The notes under the pieces are model-generated. The model was not told where the DNA came from. It did not search any database and saw only the letters and a list, made by a program, of their open reading frames with translations. Shown one piece after another: positions 25,199-33,711 of a stretch of DNA of 64,000 nucleotides (within the stretch, counting starts at the first letter, position 1; each line of letters opens with the position of its first letter). The position numbers and the translations under genes are program-made. The stretch is from Cryomorphaceae bacterium (lineage in GTDB: Bacteria > Bacteroidota > Bacteroidia > Flavobacteriales > Schleiferiaceae), in NCBI GenBank assembly GCA_021298655.1, contig JAJTFK010000003.1:9966-73965 (forward strand). Reading direction: 5' to 3'.

Positions 25199-27105
25199 CG
25201 CGGTGTTCGGCCGCCGTGCGGGCTTCGATGGCCTTGGTTGCGGGGGTCTTTTCCTTCGCCCTTTCGGCGCAGGTGCAGCTCGGAGACTGCGAAAAGGCGG
25301 GGCCGCCCTCGCCCCAAGTGATGAAGGCCGAAGCCGCGCTCGCCAAGGGCGATCGCCCTATGGCCCAGGTCTACCTGTCGAGTTTGCGCCGCAAGGAGCC
25401 CGAGTCCATTCACGCCTGGTACCTCGACGCGGAGCTGGCCCTTATGGTGGGCGAAGCGCGCGCCGCCCTGGCCCTGTACGAGAAAGTCTACGCGGCCTGT
25501 CCGGACTACCTGGGTGACTTGGCCTTCCGCATCGGGGCGCTCCACGCGGGCCAGGGCCGCCGCGCCGAGGCCCAGCGGTACTGGGCCTCGCCCAACGCCG
25601 GGGCGGAGGCCCGGCGTTGGCTTCGCCGATTCCAAATGGAAGACTCGCTCCGCGCGAACCCCGTGCCCTTCGCCCCCCTGCCCATACCGGGCCTGGACAG
25701 TCCTGCCGACGAATTTTTGGGCGTCCGCAGCCCCGACGGAAGCAAATGGTACTTCACCCGCCGCCGGACCGTCGTTGACCGAAGGAGCGGCCCGGCCGCC
25801 CTCACGCGGATGGAAGAAATGCTCTGCGAAGGAATACCGACCTCCACCGGCCTCGACGTACGCCCCTTGGACCGTCCCTTTAACGCGGGCCTGAACGAGG
25901 GGGGACCCTCGGTCAGCGCCGACGACCAGTGGATGGTGCTGACCTCCTGCGCGGCCGACGCCAGCGGCTACCGCAACTGCGACCTGTTCTTGGCCCACCG
26001 GGAGCTTGGTGAATGGTCCACGCTGCGCCGCATCGATGAGGTTTCGCTGCCGACGGCCTGGGACTCCCAGGCGGCCCTGTCGGCCAACGGCGACCGCATC
26101 ATCTTCTCCAGCGATCGCCCCGGCGGGCGCGGTGGGCTCGACCTTTGGACGTCGGCGCGAACCGACAAAGGAACCTGGTCCGCCCCCGAGAATTTGGGTC
26201 CCATCGTCAACACCGAAGGCGACGAGAAGTCGCCCTTTCTGCACGCCGACGGGCGAACCCTGTTTTTTTCGTCAACTGGCCACCCCGGCATGGGCGGCTT
26301 CGACGTCTTTTACACCGACTGGATCCAAAATGCGTGGCCCGTGAACTTGGGCTACCCGATAAACACCGAAGGGGACGAGTTGGGATTTGGGGTTCATGCC
26401 AACGAACCGCTGGGCTACTTCAGTCAGGCCCGCACGGGAACCGGCTACGACCTGATGCGCTTTGACCTGCCCGGTTTGGCGGCCGGCCGCGAAGTTGCTT
26501 TTGTGCGCGGAACCGTAGACGGCGAACTCCCCGACGACGGTCGCCCTACCCAGATTCGCATCGAGAACCTGCGCACCAAAACGAGCCAATCCGTCGTCGT
26601 AGATCCCGGAGCCAAAACCTTTATGGCGGTCATTGCCCGAGAAGACCTGGCGAGCACGGTGCTGGAGCTGGACCACCCGGACTTGGGCTACACGGCCATT
26701 CGCCTCGAAGAATACCGCGAAGACGAGCCCGTTCCGGCACTGGCTGCCCGAAAGGCCCTGCCCGGAACCGAATTTGCCCTGCGCAGTATTTTGTTCCAAA
26801 CCTCGAGCGCAGAGCTTGGTGACGAAGACCGCCTTGCCTTGGAGGGTTTTGCGCGCTACCTCAACCGGAATCCCGCGTTCCGCATCGAAATCCAGGGCCA
26901 CACCGACAACGTAGGTTCGGCTCAGGCCAACATCAGCCTGTCGCAGCAGCGCGCCGAGCGGGTGCTCGATCACTTGGTTCAGCTGGGCGTGGAGCGCAGC
27001 CGACTTCGCGCCAAGGGCTACGGTGCGTCGCGGCCAGTCGCCAGCAACCAAAACGAAGAAGGCCGCTCGCGCAATCGGCGAACGGCCTTCGAAATCGTGC
27101 CGTAA
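25195..27105 (+). CDS. OmpA-family protein with TPR-like region and PD40 (WD40-like) propeller
   Basis: A 636-residue envelope protein. The start is the ATG at 25195, which overlaps the upstream TGA (ATGA) and leads into a signal peptide (MALVAGVFSFALSAQ). A TPR-like helical stretch comes first (AKGDRPMAQVYLSSLRRKEPESIHAWYLDAE). Residues about 200-420 carry PD40 repeats such as IIFSSDRPGGRGGLDLW and LFFSSTGHPGMGGFDVF. A carboxypeptidase-like linker follows, then an OmpA domain (IEIQGHTDNVGSAQANISLSQQRA) that binds peptidoglycan. This architecture is common in Bacteroidota and similar to T9SS-associated PorE-type proteins, though I cannot assign a specific role. It is the third gene after aroC. 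Confidence 0.87.
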   Translation: MTRCSAAVRASMALVAGVFSFALSAQVQLGDCEKAGPPSPQVMKAEAALAKGDRPMAQVYLSSLRRKEPESIHAWYLDAELALMVGEARAALALYEKVYAACPDYLGDLAFRIGALHAGQGRRAEAQRYWASPNAGAEARRWLRRFQMEDSLRANPVPFAPLPIPGLDSPADEFLGVRSPDGSKWYFTRRRTVVDRRSGPAALTRMEEMLCEGIPTSTGLDVRPLDRPFNAGLNEGGPSVSADDQWMVLTSCAADASGYRNCDLFLAHRELGEWSTLRRIDEVSLPTAWDSQAALSANGDRIIFSSDRPGGRGGLDLWTSARTDKGTWSAPENLGPIVNTEGDEKSPFLHADGRTLFFSSTGHPGMGGFDVFYTDWIQNAWPVNLGYPINTEGDELGFGVHANEPLGYFSQARTGTGYDLMRFDLPGLAAGREVAFVRGTVDGELPDDGRPTQIRIENLRTKTSQSVVVDPGAKTFMAVIAREDLASTVLELDHPDLGYTAIRLEEYREDEPVPALAARKALPGTEFALRSILFQTSSAELGDEDRLALEGFARYLNRNPAFRIEIQGHTDNVGSAQANISLSQQRAERVLDHLVQLGVERSRLRAKGYGASRPVASNQNEEGRSRNRRTAFEIVP

Positions 27106-27119
27106 TCGGGAGAAGCTGC

Positions 27120-27467
27120 TTAGACGCGGCGCTCCTTGATGCGCGCGCTCTTGCCGGTGCGATCGCGCTGGTAGAAGATGCGTGCACGGCGAACCTTACC
27201 GGTCTTGTTGACCTCAATTTTCTCGAGGTTCGGCATGTTCACTGGGAAAATACGCTCCACGCCGATGGCTCCCGACATTTTGCGAATCGTGAAGGTTTCC
27301 GTGGCTCCGGCGCCGCTGCGCTGGATTACGTCGCCGCGGAAGAACTGCGTGCGCGTCTTTTCGCCTTCCACAATTTTGTAGTACACGGTGATGGTGTCAC
27401 CTGCTTTGAACGAAGGAAAGTCCTTCTTATCGATGTAGGTCTCTTGGACGTACTTAATCAGATCCAT
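27120..27467 (-). CDS. rplS: 50S ribosomal protein L19
   Basis: A 115-residue ribosomal protein of the large subunit at the 30S-50S interface. The motif FRGDVIQRSGAGATETFTIRKMS with GVERIFPVN and KVRRARIFYQRDR is diagnostic. I use the ATG at 27467 (MDLIKYVQE), which gives the Bacteroidota family length. The longer frame would add a non-homologous stretch. A perfect -7 element lies 97 bases upstream, so this gene, unlike many here, has a real leader. The leader has one small hairpin and no evident regulatory fold. It converges with the OmpA gene. Confidence 0.96.
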   Translation of the reverse strand: MDLIKYVQETYIDKKDFPSFKAGDTITVYYKIVEGEKTRTQFFRGDVIQRSGAGATETFTIRKMSGAIGVERIFPVNMPNLEKIEVNKTGKVRRARIFYQRDRTGKSARIKERRV

Positions 27468-27564
27468 GATCTTGAAGTTTTGCAATTCAAACGGCAACGT
27501 GCTTCGCTTTGAAGCAGAGGTTGGGTCTGCGTTACCCCATTTGGCGTAGTTCCTCCAGGGGCGG

Positions 27565-27572
27565 CAAAGGTA
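27565..27572 (-). promoter_or_regulatory. -7 promoter element of rplS
   Basis: TACCTTTG on the minus strand is an exact TAnnTTTG match, 97 bases before the rplS ATG, giving a leader of about 95 bases. Confidence 0.55.
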
Positions 27573-27591
27573 CTACGAAAAACGAAAAGTT

Positions 27592-28917
27592 TTAAATACC
27601 CCCGCAATCTTGGTACACGCCGTTCACGCGGAGGGCCGTTTCTGCCTTTTTGCGTGCGACCCAGGCGTCCATTACCTCCTGCCGACGCTTGTTTTCTACG
27701 TAGTTCTTTAGGAGCGCAAGATCCTGCTCCAGGTTCGCGCGATGCGGATCTACCTTACTTCGCAGCTGGATGATGCGAAAAAATTCTTTGCCCTGCGGAT
27801 CGCGCACCAAGGCCGCCTCGCTGATGGAGCCCGTATTGAGGTTCTGAATGGCGTAAAAGATCCCTCGATCGAGTTGGTCTAAGTTGAACTTCACGTCCAT
27901 GGTGTTCGGGTTCAGCATAATGCCCGAATTCAGCTTGGTTTCTTCGTCTTCCGAAAACTGCTGGGCGGCCGCTTCAAAGGTCAAGCTCCCCTGGAGGATG
28001 GCACTTCGAATGCTGTCCAGGCGCTCCTGCGCCGCATCCAGATCTTTTTGTTCCAGTTTGGGCTTGACCAGAATATGGCGCAGGTCGAGTTCTTCTCCGC
28101 GTTTTGCCTGGAGCTGAACAATATGGTACCCAAACTCCGTGCGGAAGGGTTTGGAAATTTCACCAACCTCCAGGTTGTAGGAAACCGCGTCAAACTCCTT
28201 GACAAACTGTCCGCGCTTAATGCCTTTGTATTCGCCGCCGTTCCGGTTGGATCCGGGATCTTCCGAATACAGAATGGCCATGGTGGCAAAACTCGAACCG
28301 TTTAAAATGCGGGTTCGAAGCTGCTCCAGCCGCTCCATGGCTTCTTTTTCTGCCTTGTCGCTAACCTTTGGGTTGATGATTAATTGGGCGAGCTCGACCT
28401 CGGTACCAATCAAGGGCAGGGAGTCCAGCGGAAGCTTGCGAATTTCCTGCTCCACTTCGACCGGCGTAACCTTGACGTTTTCGGTAATGGTGCCCTGCAT
28501 GCGCTGCGCCGTGAGCTGGTTTTTCATCAACGGGCGCATTTCTTCTTTGATTTCGATAATCGACTTCTTGTAGTATTCGGTGAGTCGGCGCTCGCTGCCG
28601 ATCTGGGCCACTAGCTGTTCAATTCGGCGCGAAATGTTATCGTCGATTTCGGAATCTCCGACCTCTACCGAGTCAATGGCCGCGTGGTGAATGAGCAACT
28701 TTTCGAGAATGAGCTCTTGAAGCACCTCGCATTCGCTCCGGTCCTGGCCTTCGCGCTGGAGGGTTTCGCGCATGATGGTGACGTCCGACTGCAGGATGAG
28801 CTCGTTGCCCACGACGGCCACCACGCCGTCGGCGAGTAGGGGTTGAGCCAGTGCGGAACCCGACCAACCGAGGAACAAGGTCAGGGCAATAATGAGGGGG
28901 CGAAGGGAAGTGGGCAT
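27592..28917 (-). CDS. Periplasmic peptidyl-prolyl isomerase/chaperone, SurA-like
   Basis: A 441-residue protein with a signal peptide (PLIIALTLFLGWSGSALAQ), a SurA-N-like helical domain (GVVAVVGNELILQSDV onward) and two parvulin-type domains. The first (about residues 165-275) has FATMAILYSEDPGSNRNGGEYKG. The second is more diverged (DLRHILVKPKLEQKD onward). SurA helps outer-membrane proteins fold. The start is fixed by an exact -7 element (TAAGTTTG) six bases before the ATG at 28917. It lies directly downstream of parA on the same strand but has its own promoter, located inside the end of parA or just before. Confidence 0.88.
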   Translation of the reverse strand: MPTSLRPLIIALTLFLGWSGSALAQPLLADGVVAVVGNELILQSDVTIMRETLQREGQDRSECEVLQELILEKLLIHHAAIDSVEVGDSEIDDNISRRIEQLVAQIGSERRLTEYYKKSIIEIKEEMRPLMKNQLTAQRMQGTITENVKVTPVEVEQEIRKLPLDSLPLIGTEVELAQLIINPKVSDKAEKEAMERLEQLRTRILNGSSFATMAILYSEDPGSNRNGGEYKGIKRGQFVKEFDAVSYNLEVGEISKPFRTEFGYHIVQLQAKRGEELDLRHILVKPKLEQKDLDAAQERLDSIRSAILQGSLTFEAAAQQFSEDEETKLNSGIMLNPNTMDVKFNLDQLDRGIFYAIQNLNTGSISEAALVRDPQGKEFFRIIQLRSKVDPHRANLEQDLALLKNYVENKRRQEVMDAWVARKKAETALRVNGVYQDCGGI

Positions 28918-28923
28918 AAAAAA

Positions 28924-28931
28924 CAAACTTA
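28924..28931 (-). promoter_or_regulatory. -7 promoter element of the surA-like gene
   Basis: TAAGTTTG on the minus strand matches TAnnTTTG exactly and ends six bases before the ATG. It lies in the short gap between parA and this gene. Confidence 0.6.
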
Positions 28932-28945
28932 CGGCGTTCAGCAAC

Positions 28946-29722
28946 TTAGGCTTCAACCTGCGCATTTCGTGCCAAAAGCTCCCGCGCCAAGTTTAGGTAG
29001 TTCTCGGCTCCCGTAGACGCGGCGTCGTAGACCATAATCGGTTCACCGAACGACGGGGCTTCGCTGAGTCGCACGTTTCGCGCAATCACGGTGTCAAAAA
29101 CGAGCTGCTGAAAATGCTGGCGCACTTCGTCTACCACTTGGTTGCTCAGCCTCAGGCGCGAATCGTACATCGTCAGGAGCATGCCTTCAATCTGAAGCGC
29201 CGGATTCTGAAGGTTTTGCACCGAACGCACGGTGTTGAGCAGCTTGCCCAAGCCTTCGAGCGCAAAATACTCGCACTGAATCGGGATGATTACGGAATTC
29301 GCGGCCGTTAGGGCATTGAGCGTCACCAAACCCAGCGACGGCGCGCAGTCGATTAGGATGTAGTCGTAGTCGTCCGCAATCGAAGCCAGGGCCGTTTGCA
29401 GCATGTACTCCCGTCGGGGCTTGTCTACGAGTTCGAGTTCGGCCGCGACCAAATCAAGGTGGGCGGGCATCAAGCTAAGGTTGGGATTTCGCCCGTCGAC
29501 AATGGCTTCGCCCGGCGTGGCCGTATGCTCCAAAACGTGGTAGGTACCGGTTTTGGGCTCGGTCGGATCATAGCCCAGGGCCGATGTGGCGTTGGCCTGC
29601 GGATCGGCGTCAATCAACAGCACGCGCTGCTCCAGCACGCCCAACGCACTGGCCAGATTTACCGCGGTCGTCGTCTTGCCGACTCCGCCTTTTTGGTTCG
29701 CAACAGCAATGATTTTTCCCAC
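28946..29722 (-). CDS. parA: Chromosome-partitioning ATPase ParA (Soj)
   Basis: A 258-residue ParA/Soj ATPase with the deviant Walker A loop NQKGGVGKTTT (near residues 9-19), a Walker A' ADPQANAT region, and DYILIDCAPSLG. ParA works with ParB and parS to segregate chromosomes. No parB is adjacent: the next gene downstream is the surA-like one and the upstream gene encodes a lipoprotein, which is unusual since Bacteroidota commonly keep parA-parB together. The start is a GTG with a -7-like TACCTTCG five bases upstream. It could be an orphan Soj-type protein or the only ParA with ParB encoded elsewhere. Confidence 0.93.
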   Translation of the reverse strand: MGKIIAVANQKGGVGKTTTAVNLASALGVLEQRVLLIDADPQANATSALGYDPTEPKTGTYHVLEHTATPGEAIVDGRNPNLSLMPAHLDLVAAELELVDKPRREYMLQTALASIADDYDYILIDCAPSLGLVTLNALTAANSVIIPIQCEYFALEGLGKLLNTVRSVQNLQNPALQIEGMLLTMYDSRLRLSNQVVDEVRQHFQQLVFDTVIARNVRLSEAPSFGEPIMVYDAASTGAENYLNLARELLARNAQVEA

Positions 29723-29727
29723 GGAAG

Positions 29728-29735
29728 CGAAGGTA
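29728..29735 (-). promoter_or_regulatory. Probable -7 element of parA
   Basis: TACCTTCG on the minus strand (one mismatch to TAnnTTTG) ends five bases before the GTG. It is the same octamer as at hutI. Confidence 0.45.
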
Positions 29736-29778
29736 GTACGGTCGTTTGGGCCTATGGGTGATTGTTTAAAACTTTAGC

Positions 29779-30294
29779 TCAGTTGGCCGAGGGAGCCAAG
29801 GCTTTGCGGACGACGCCGCAGGACAGCATTTCGTCGCCGAAGTAGGGGTTCATAACATTCGATTCGCGGCTGATCCAGGTGGCGCCCTCGTAATCGAACG
29901 CCATCGGGCAAAACTGCAAGTAGAGGGTGTCTTCGCCGGGATTGGATTCAAGCGAAACCAGGTACGCCTGGGTGAGGCTGTAGAAGGCTTCGCGCTGCGC
30001 TGCGAGGTCTGAGGTTGCCGCAATTTGGCGCACGGACGACAGAAGTTGCTCGCCCGGACTGGAGGCGGTCCAGAGCGAATCCAAATGACGTGCTGCCTTT
30101 TGGGCCTCGTACGGGTTTGACGAAACTAAAGCGTCCTTGATGCGCAGGTACTGGTCGAGCGGAACCTCGGCGTAGGAATCCTGCAGGTAGGAGTTGGCAA
30201 CCGGTAAAGAACAATCTGCCGTCTCGACGGAATTCTGTTTGTTGGTGCAGGCCATAAAAAAGGCGGCCGAAGCCGCCATAAGTAGGTACTTCAT
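29779..30294 (-). CDS. DUF3347 lipoprotein
   Basis: A 171-residue lipoprotein: signal MKYLLMAASAAFFMAC with lipobox Cys16, then a DUF3347 domain. The C-terminal FCPMAFDYEGATWISRES and NPYFGDEMLSCG are typical. DUF3347 is also found at the end of CusB-like metal-efflux adaptors, and the CPM and CG cysteines suggest metal binding, but no metal has been shown for the stand-alone form as far as I know. A perfect -7 element ends four bases before the ATG, so a leaderless mRNA is predicted. It appears monocistronic. Confidence 0.82.
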   Translation of the reverse strand: MKYLLMAASAAFFMACTNKQNSVETADCSLPVANSYLQDSYAEVPLDQYLRIKDALVSSNPYEAQKAARHLDSLWTASSPGEQLLSSVRQIAATSDLAAQREAFYSLTQAYLVSLESNPGEDTLYLQFCPMAFDYEGATWISRESNVMNPYFGDEMLSCGVVRKALAPSAN

Positions 30295-30298
30295 GCGG

Positions 30299-30306
30299 CA
30301 AAAATA
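30299..30306 (-). promoter_or_regulatory. -7 promoter element of the DUF3347 gene
   Basis: TATTTTTG on the minus strand is an exact TAnnTTTG match ending four bases before the ATG at 30294. Confidence 0.65.
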
Positions 30307-30321
30307 CGCCGCAGCCAGGGC

Positions 30322-32622
30322 TTAGTTTCGGGCTTCTCGCATCGGGTTGCTGCGCCACTGCTGGGCGCCCGTGGGCTTGGGCAGGGCCTCGAGGTGCACC
30401 TCGACGTCGCCGCCCCAGCTGTTGTTGTACAGGTCAATGTCGGCAAGCTCCTTGAAGGGATCCAGCTCGATCGATACCGCCTTTTTGGGCAAAAACACCG
30501 TTTTGGTGAACTCCTGCTCCGACTGAATCCAGATTTCCGCGGGCCAACGCTCCACGTGCGAGGTTCCGTCGGCAAACGTGTAGCGAACCACTACCGGCAT
30601 AATGAGTCCGCCGACGTTTTTCACGGTAACCTCGTGCAGGTAGCCTTGAGGGCCGGGCTTGAGTCCAGCCAGGCGCTTGGCGTCGGCCTTGCTGACGGCG
30701 TGGCGGTTGTACTCCGTGACATAAAAATCGCGGTAGGCGGGGTCCTTGTCAACCTTGGTTGGGCGGTTGCTCAGCTCGTTGCGCTGGTTGCCGATAAACG
30801 ATTTGTACTCCGTGTCGGCTTCGGTCTTGCGCTGGGCCTCGAGCTCCTTGGGGTCAAGGGTTGGCACGGCGGCAATGCGCACCTTGCTCAACTCCTGGTC
30901 CACGGCTTCGGTGGTGTAGAACCATCCGCGCCAGAACCAATCGAGGTCCACGCCGCTCGCGTCTTCCATGCTGCGAAAGAAGTCGGCGGGCGACGGGTGC
31001 TTGAAGGCCCAACGGGTGCAGTAGGTCTTGAATGCGTGGTCAAAGAGTTCGCGGCCCATCACCGTTTCGCGCAGGATGTTGAGGGCGGTAGCTGGCTTGC
31101 CGTAGGCGTTGTTGCCAAATTGAATCACGCTCTCGGAATTCGTCATGATGGGCACCTGGTTCAGGGCCGGAGAACGCATGTACTCCACAATCTTGTAGGC
31201 CGGACCGCGGCGCGACGGGTAGTTGACGTCCCATTCCTGTTCGGCGAGGTACTGCACAAACGTGTTCAATCCCTCGTCCATCCAGGTCCACTGGCGTTCG
31301 TCGCTGTTGATGATCATCGGGAAGAAGTTGTGGCCAACCTCGTGAATGATCACGCTGATCATGCCCAATTTGGTGGCTTCGGAGTAGGTGCCGTCGGCAT
31401 CCGGACGTCCGCCGTTGAAGCAGATCATGGGGTACTCCATACCAATGTCTTCGGTATGAACCGAAATCGCCCGCTCGTAGGGGTAATCCACGGTGAACTT
31501 CGAGTAGGTTTCAATCGTTTGTGCCACGGCGCGGGTCGAAAACTGCTCCCAAAGCGGATTTCCTTCCTTAGGGTAGAAGGACTCAGCCAGCGTCGTACGG
31601 TTGCCCACCTTCACGGCCATGGCATCCCAAATGAACTTGCGGCTCGTGGCAAAGGCAAAGTCGCGCACGTTCTTCGCGGTAAACACCCAGGTTTTGGTGG
31701 ACGTGGCCTTTGTTTTTTCGCGTTCGCGGGCTTCGGCCTCCGTGGCGATAATCACCGGCTTGTCGGTCGCCTTGCGGGCCTCGGCCAAGCGCTGGCGCTG
31801 GACGGCCGTCAGCACGCTGCTTTCGTTGGTTAGGGTTCCGGTTGCCGCTACGAGGTGGTCGCTCGGCACCGTAATGGCCACTTTGTAGTCGCCAAAGGGA
31901 AGGGTGAACTCTCCCTGCCCGAGAAACTGCTTGTGCTGCCAGCCGACGTTGTCGCCGTACACGGCCATGCGCGGAAAAAACTGCGCAATGGTGTACAGCG
32001 TGTTGCCTTCTTCGTCAAAATGCTCGTAGCCGCTGCGGCCGCCGACCTTCATGCGGTCGTTCACCAGGTAGCTCCAGGCGATGTAGAACTTCACGCTTTG
32101 CCCCGGTGCGAGCACGGTCGGAAGGTCCACGCGCATCATGGTATTGTTGATCACGTACGGCAGCTTCGCGCCCGTGGCCGACTTCACTTCGGTCACGTTG
32201 AAACCTCCTTGGTACTTATCGACGTACTGCTCGCTGATCTGTTCGGGCGTGATCGACGAAGGGATGGAGCCCTTTTTGCTCAAATCCGTCATCGAGCCGG
32301 GCTTCATCATGTTTTGGTCGAGCTGCACCCAGATGTACGGAAGCGCGTCGGGACTGTTGTTGCGGTAGGTAATCCACTCGCTGCCCGTAAGGACGTGGGT
32401 TTTCTCGTCAAGGCTCAGCTGAATGTCGTAGTCTGCTCGGTTTTGGTAGTACGCGTGACCCGGTGCGCCGGCCGCATTTCGGTAGCTGTTGGGGGTTGGC
32501 AGCTCTTCTTCTAACTGGCGGAACTTGCTGTGGGGCAGCCGGTCAGCCGGCACATGCTGTGCGTTCAGTGCAAACGAGAAGGAGAGGACCGCAAGGATCC
32601 GAAGCGTGGAGGTGTTGTTCAT
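30322..32622 (-). CDS. M1-family zinc metallopeptidase, exported
   Basis: A 766-residue gluzincin aminopeptidase. The zinc site is His427-Glu428-x-x-His431 (HEVGH) with Glu450 in WMDEGLN, the usual 18-residue spacing, and a GMEYPM stretch stands in for the GxMEN substrate loop. The N-terminus has a signal peptide (LRILAVLSFSFALNAQ), so it works in the periplasm or on the surface. The start at 32622 overlaps the hupE TGA (ATGA), which decides between two possible ATGs. It is the third gene of DUF6702-hupE-M1, a set I recall as recurrent in Bacteroidota. Confidence 0.9.
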   Translation of the reverse strand: MNNTSTLRILAVLSFSFALNAQHVPADRLPHSKFRQLEEELPTPNSYRNAAGAPGHAYYQNRADYDIQLSLDEKTHVLTGSEWITYRNNSPDALPYIWVQLDQNMMKPGSMTDLSKKGSIPSSITPEQISEQYVDKYQGGFNVTEVKSATGAKLPYVINNTMMRVDLPTVLAPGQSVKFYIAWSYLVNDRMKVGGRSGYEHFDEEGNTLYTIAQFFPRMAVYGDNVGWQHKQFLGQGEFTLPFGDYKVAITVPSDHLVAATGTLTNESSVLTAVQRQRLAEARKATDKPVIIATEAEAREREKTKATSTKTWVFTAKNVRDFAFATSRKFIWDAMAVKVGNRTTLAESFYPKEGNPLWEQFSTRAVAQTIETYSKFTVDYPYERAISVHTEDIGMEYPMICFNGGRPDADGTYSEATKLGMISVIIHEVGHNFFPMIINSDERQWTWMDEGLNTFVQYLAEQEWDVNYPSRRGPAYKIVEYMRSPALNQVPIMTNSESVIQFGNNAYGKPATALNILRETVMGRELFDHAFKTYCTRWAFKHPSPADFFRSMEDASGVDLDWFWRGWFYTTEAVDQELSKVRIAAVPTLDPKELEAQRKTEADTEYKSFIGNQRNELSNRPTKVDKDPAYRDFYVTEYNRHAVSKADAKRLAGLKPGPQGYLHEVTVKNVGGLIMPVVVRYTFADGTSHVERWPAEIWIQSEQEFTKTVFLPKKAVSIELDPFKELADIDLYNNSWGGDVEVHLEALPKPTGAQQWRSNPMREARN

Positions 32623-33203
32623 CCTGTATACCATTGGGAAGCCAAATGTAGCGAAATACCGAGGCACAGCGCACCCAGCGCCAGCGCAAAATCTTTGGGG
32701 CTAAACCGCCGCGCCGAGGCTCCTGCGCGGAGCAGAAACACGCCCGCCACCACGGCAAGCTGCCCTACCTCAACACCCAAGGCAAACCAGCCCCACGAAG
32801 CCCAAAGGGCCCCGCGGTCGCTCGGCAAGAGCGGGGCGAGGTCTTTGGCAAAAGCGAGCCCATGGACCACACCAAAAAGCGCAGCCACGGCCAGTTCGGC
32901 ACGAAGCCAGCTGCGGGCTGGCGGCACCGTTCCCTTGAGCCAAACGACGCGGGCCGAGGTGAAAACTAACGTGGCGAGCACGGCACCTTCGACGGCCCGT
33001 TCCGGCAGCGGAATCTGAAGGGCGACTTGACTGGCCATGGCCGCCGTATGGCCCACGGCAAACGCGGTCAGGGCTCCGAACCAGGCCTTCGCATCCTTGG
33101 GTGCGAACGGCGCAACGAGTGCCGCTACAAAGAGCAGGTGGTCCCAAGCTTGGGGATCGAGAATGTGAAACATGCCAAGCTCGGCAAAGGGCGGAACGGT
33201 CAT
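32619..33203 (-). CDS. HupE/UreJ-family membrane protein
   Basis: A 194-residue membrane protein with about six hydrophobic segments and the HupE/UreJ core: FHILDPQAWDHLLFVAALV, AFAVGHTAAM, and a second histidine-containing helix VVHGLAFAKDL. HupE proteins are nickel or cobalt permeases with conserved His/Asp near the N-terminus, which HxxDxxDH-like positions here resemble only partly (DPQAWDH). The metal is unknown. It overlaps DUF6702 (ATGA, 33200-33203) and the peptidase (ATGA, 32619-32622), so all three are translationally coupled. Confidence 0.82.
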   Translation of the reverse strand: MTVPPFAELGMFHILDPQAWDHLLFVAALVAPFAPKDAKAWFGALTAFAVGHTAAMASQVALQIPLPERAVEGAVLATLVFTSARVVWLKGTVPPARSWLRAELAVAALFGVVHGLAFAKDLAPLLPSDRGALWASWGWFALGVEVGQLAVVAGVFLLRAGASARRFSPKDFALALGALCLGISLHLASQWYTG

Positions 33204-33676
33204 TTGGGGTAGCGGAGTTCGAAGTTTGGTTGGCTTGGCGTACTCAGTGCGTCCAGGCGCCCTTGGGGTCCGCGCACAAAGTAGACGTTGCGTTGGTCGG
33301 TGAATCGTTCGTGCAGCAGGCGGTCCGTCACGGTCAGCGGCAAACCCGTAGCCAAGTGAAGCCGAATTTCGACCGCGTCGGGCTGGTAGGTTAGGCCGTC
33401 AAATACCAGGGGCAGTTGCTTTCGGCCGCGGCTAACCTGAAGCCGACCGGCCACATACTGTTCCACGAGTTTTCGGGCTTCGGGGCGCTCAAGGCGCACT
33501 TTTACTCCGGGGTTGGCCTCGGCGATGGCCGCCTCAAGGTCGTCGGTGAACACTTTGATAACCCAGTCTGTTCGGCCGTCCCGCACCGTCAACTCATGCG
33601 AGGCCAGGTGAATGGGGTGGTCCGACGCGGAACACCAAATGAAGCTGCTGAAAAGGAGGGCGAGGGTACGGAGCAT
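33200..33676 (-). CDS. DUF6702 family exported protein
   Basis: A 158-residue protein with a signal-like N-terminus (MLRTLALLFSSFIWCSA) and the DUF6702 pattern HPIHLASHELTVRDGRTDWVIKVFTDDLEAAI. The function is unknown. In Bacteroidota it commonly accompanies an M1 peptidase and a HupE-like protein, as here. The start is the ATG at 33676, six bases after an exact -7 element, so the three-gene operon has almost no leader. The longer frame begins at a TTG inside the promoter element and is rejected. The N-terminal histidines could bind metal, but this is speculation. Confidence 0.78.
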   Translation of the reverse strand: MLRTLALLFSSFIWCSASDHPIHLASHELTVRDGRTDWVIKVFTDDLEAAIAEANPGVKVRLERPEARKLVEQYVAGRLQVSRGRKQLPLVFDGLTYQPDAVEIRLHLATGLPLTVTDRLLHERFTDQRNVYFVRGPQGRLDALSTPSQPNFELRYPK

Positions 33677-33682
33677 GCGGTG

Positions 33683-33690
33683 CAAACCTA
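33683..33690 (-). promoter_or_regulatory. -7 promoter element of the DUF6702-hupE-M1 operon
   Basis: TAGGTTTG on the minus strand fits TAnnTTTG exactly and ends six bases before the ATG at 33676. The divergent acs ATG is 21 bases away, with a weak TA-n-TTTG (33700-33706) before it. Confidence 0.6.
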
Positions 33691-33711
33691 ATCATTTCCT
33701 AATTTGAGCCC

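Noticed and set aside
32530-33018. Plus-strand open frame of 162 codons across hupE
   Set aside because: Low-complexity antisense reading of hupE and the peptidase start.
33699-33706. CTAATTTG as the acs -7 element
   Set aside because: Only six of eight positions match (or the spacer is one base short), although its five-base distance from the ATG is suggestive.
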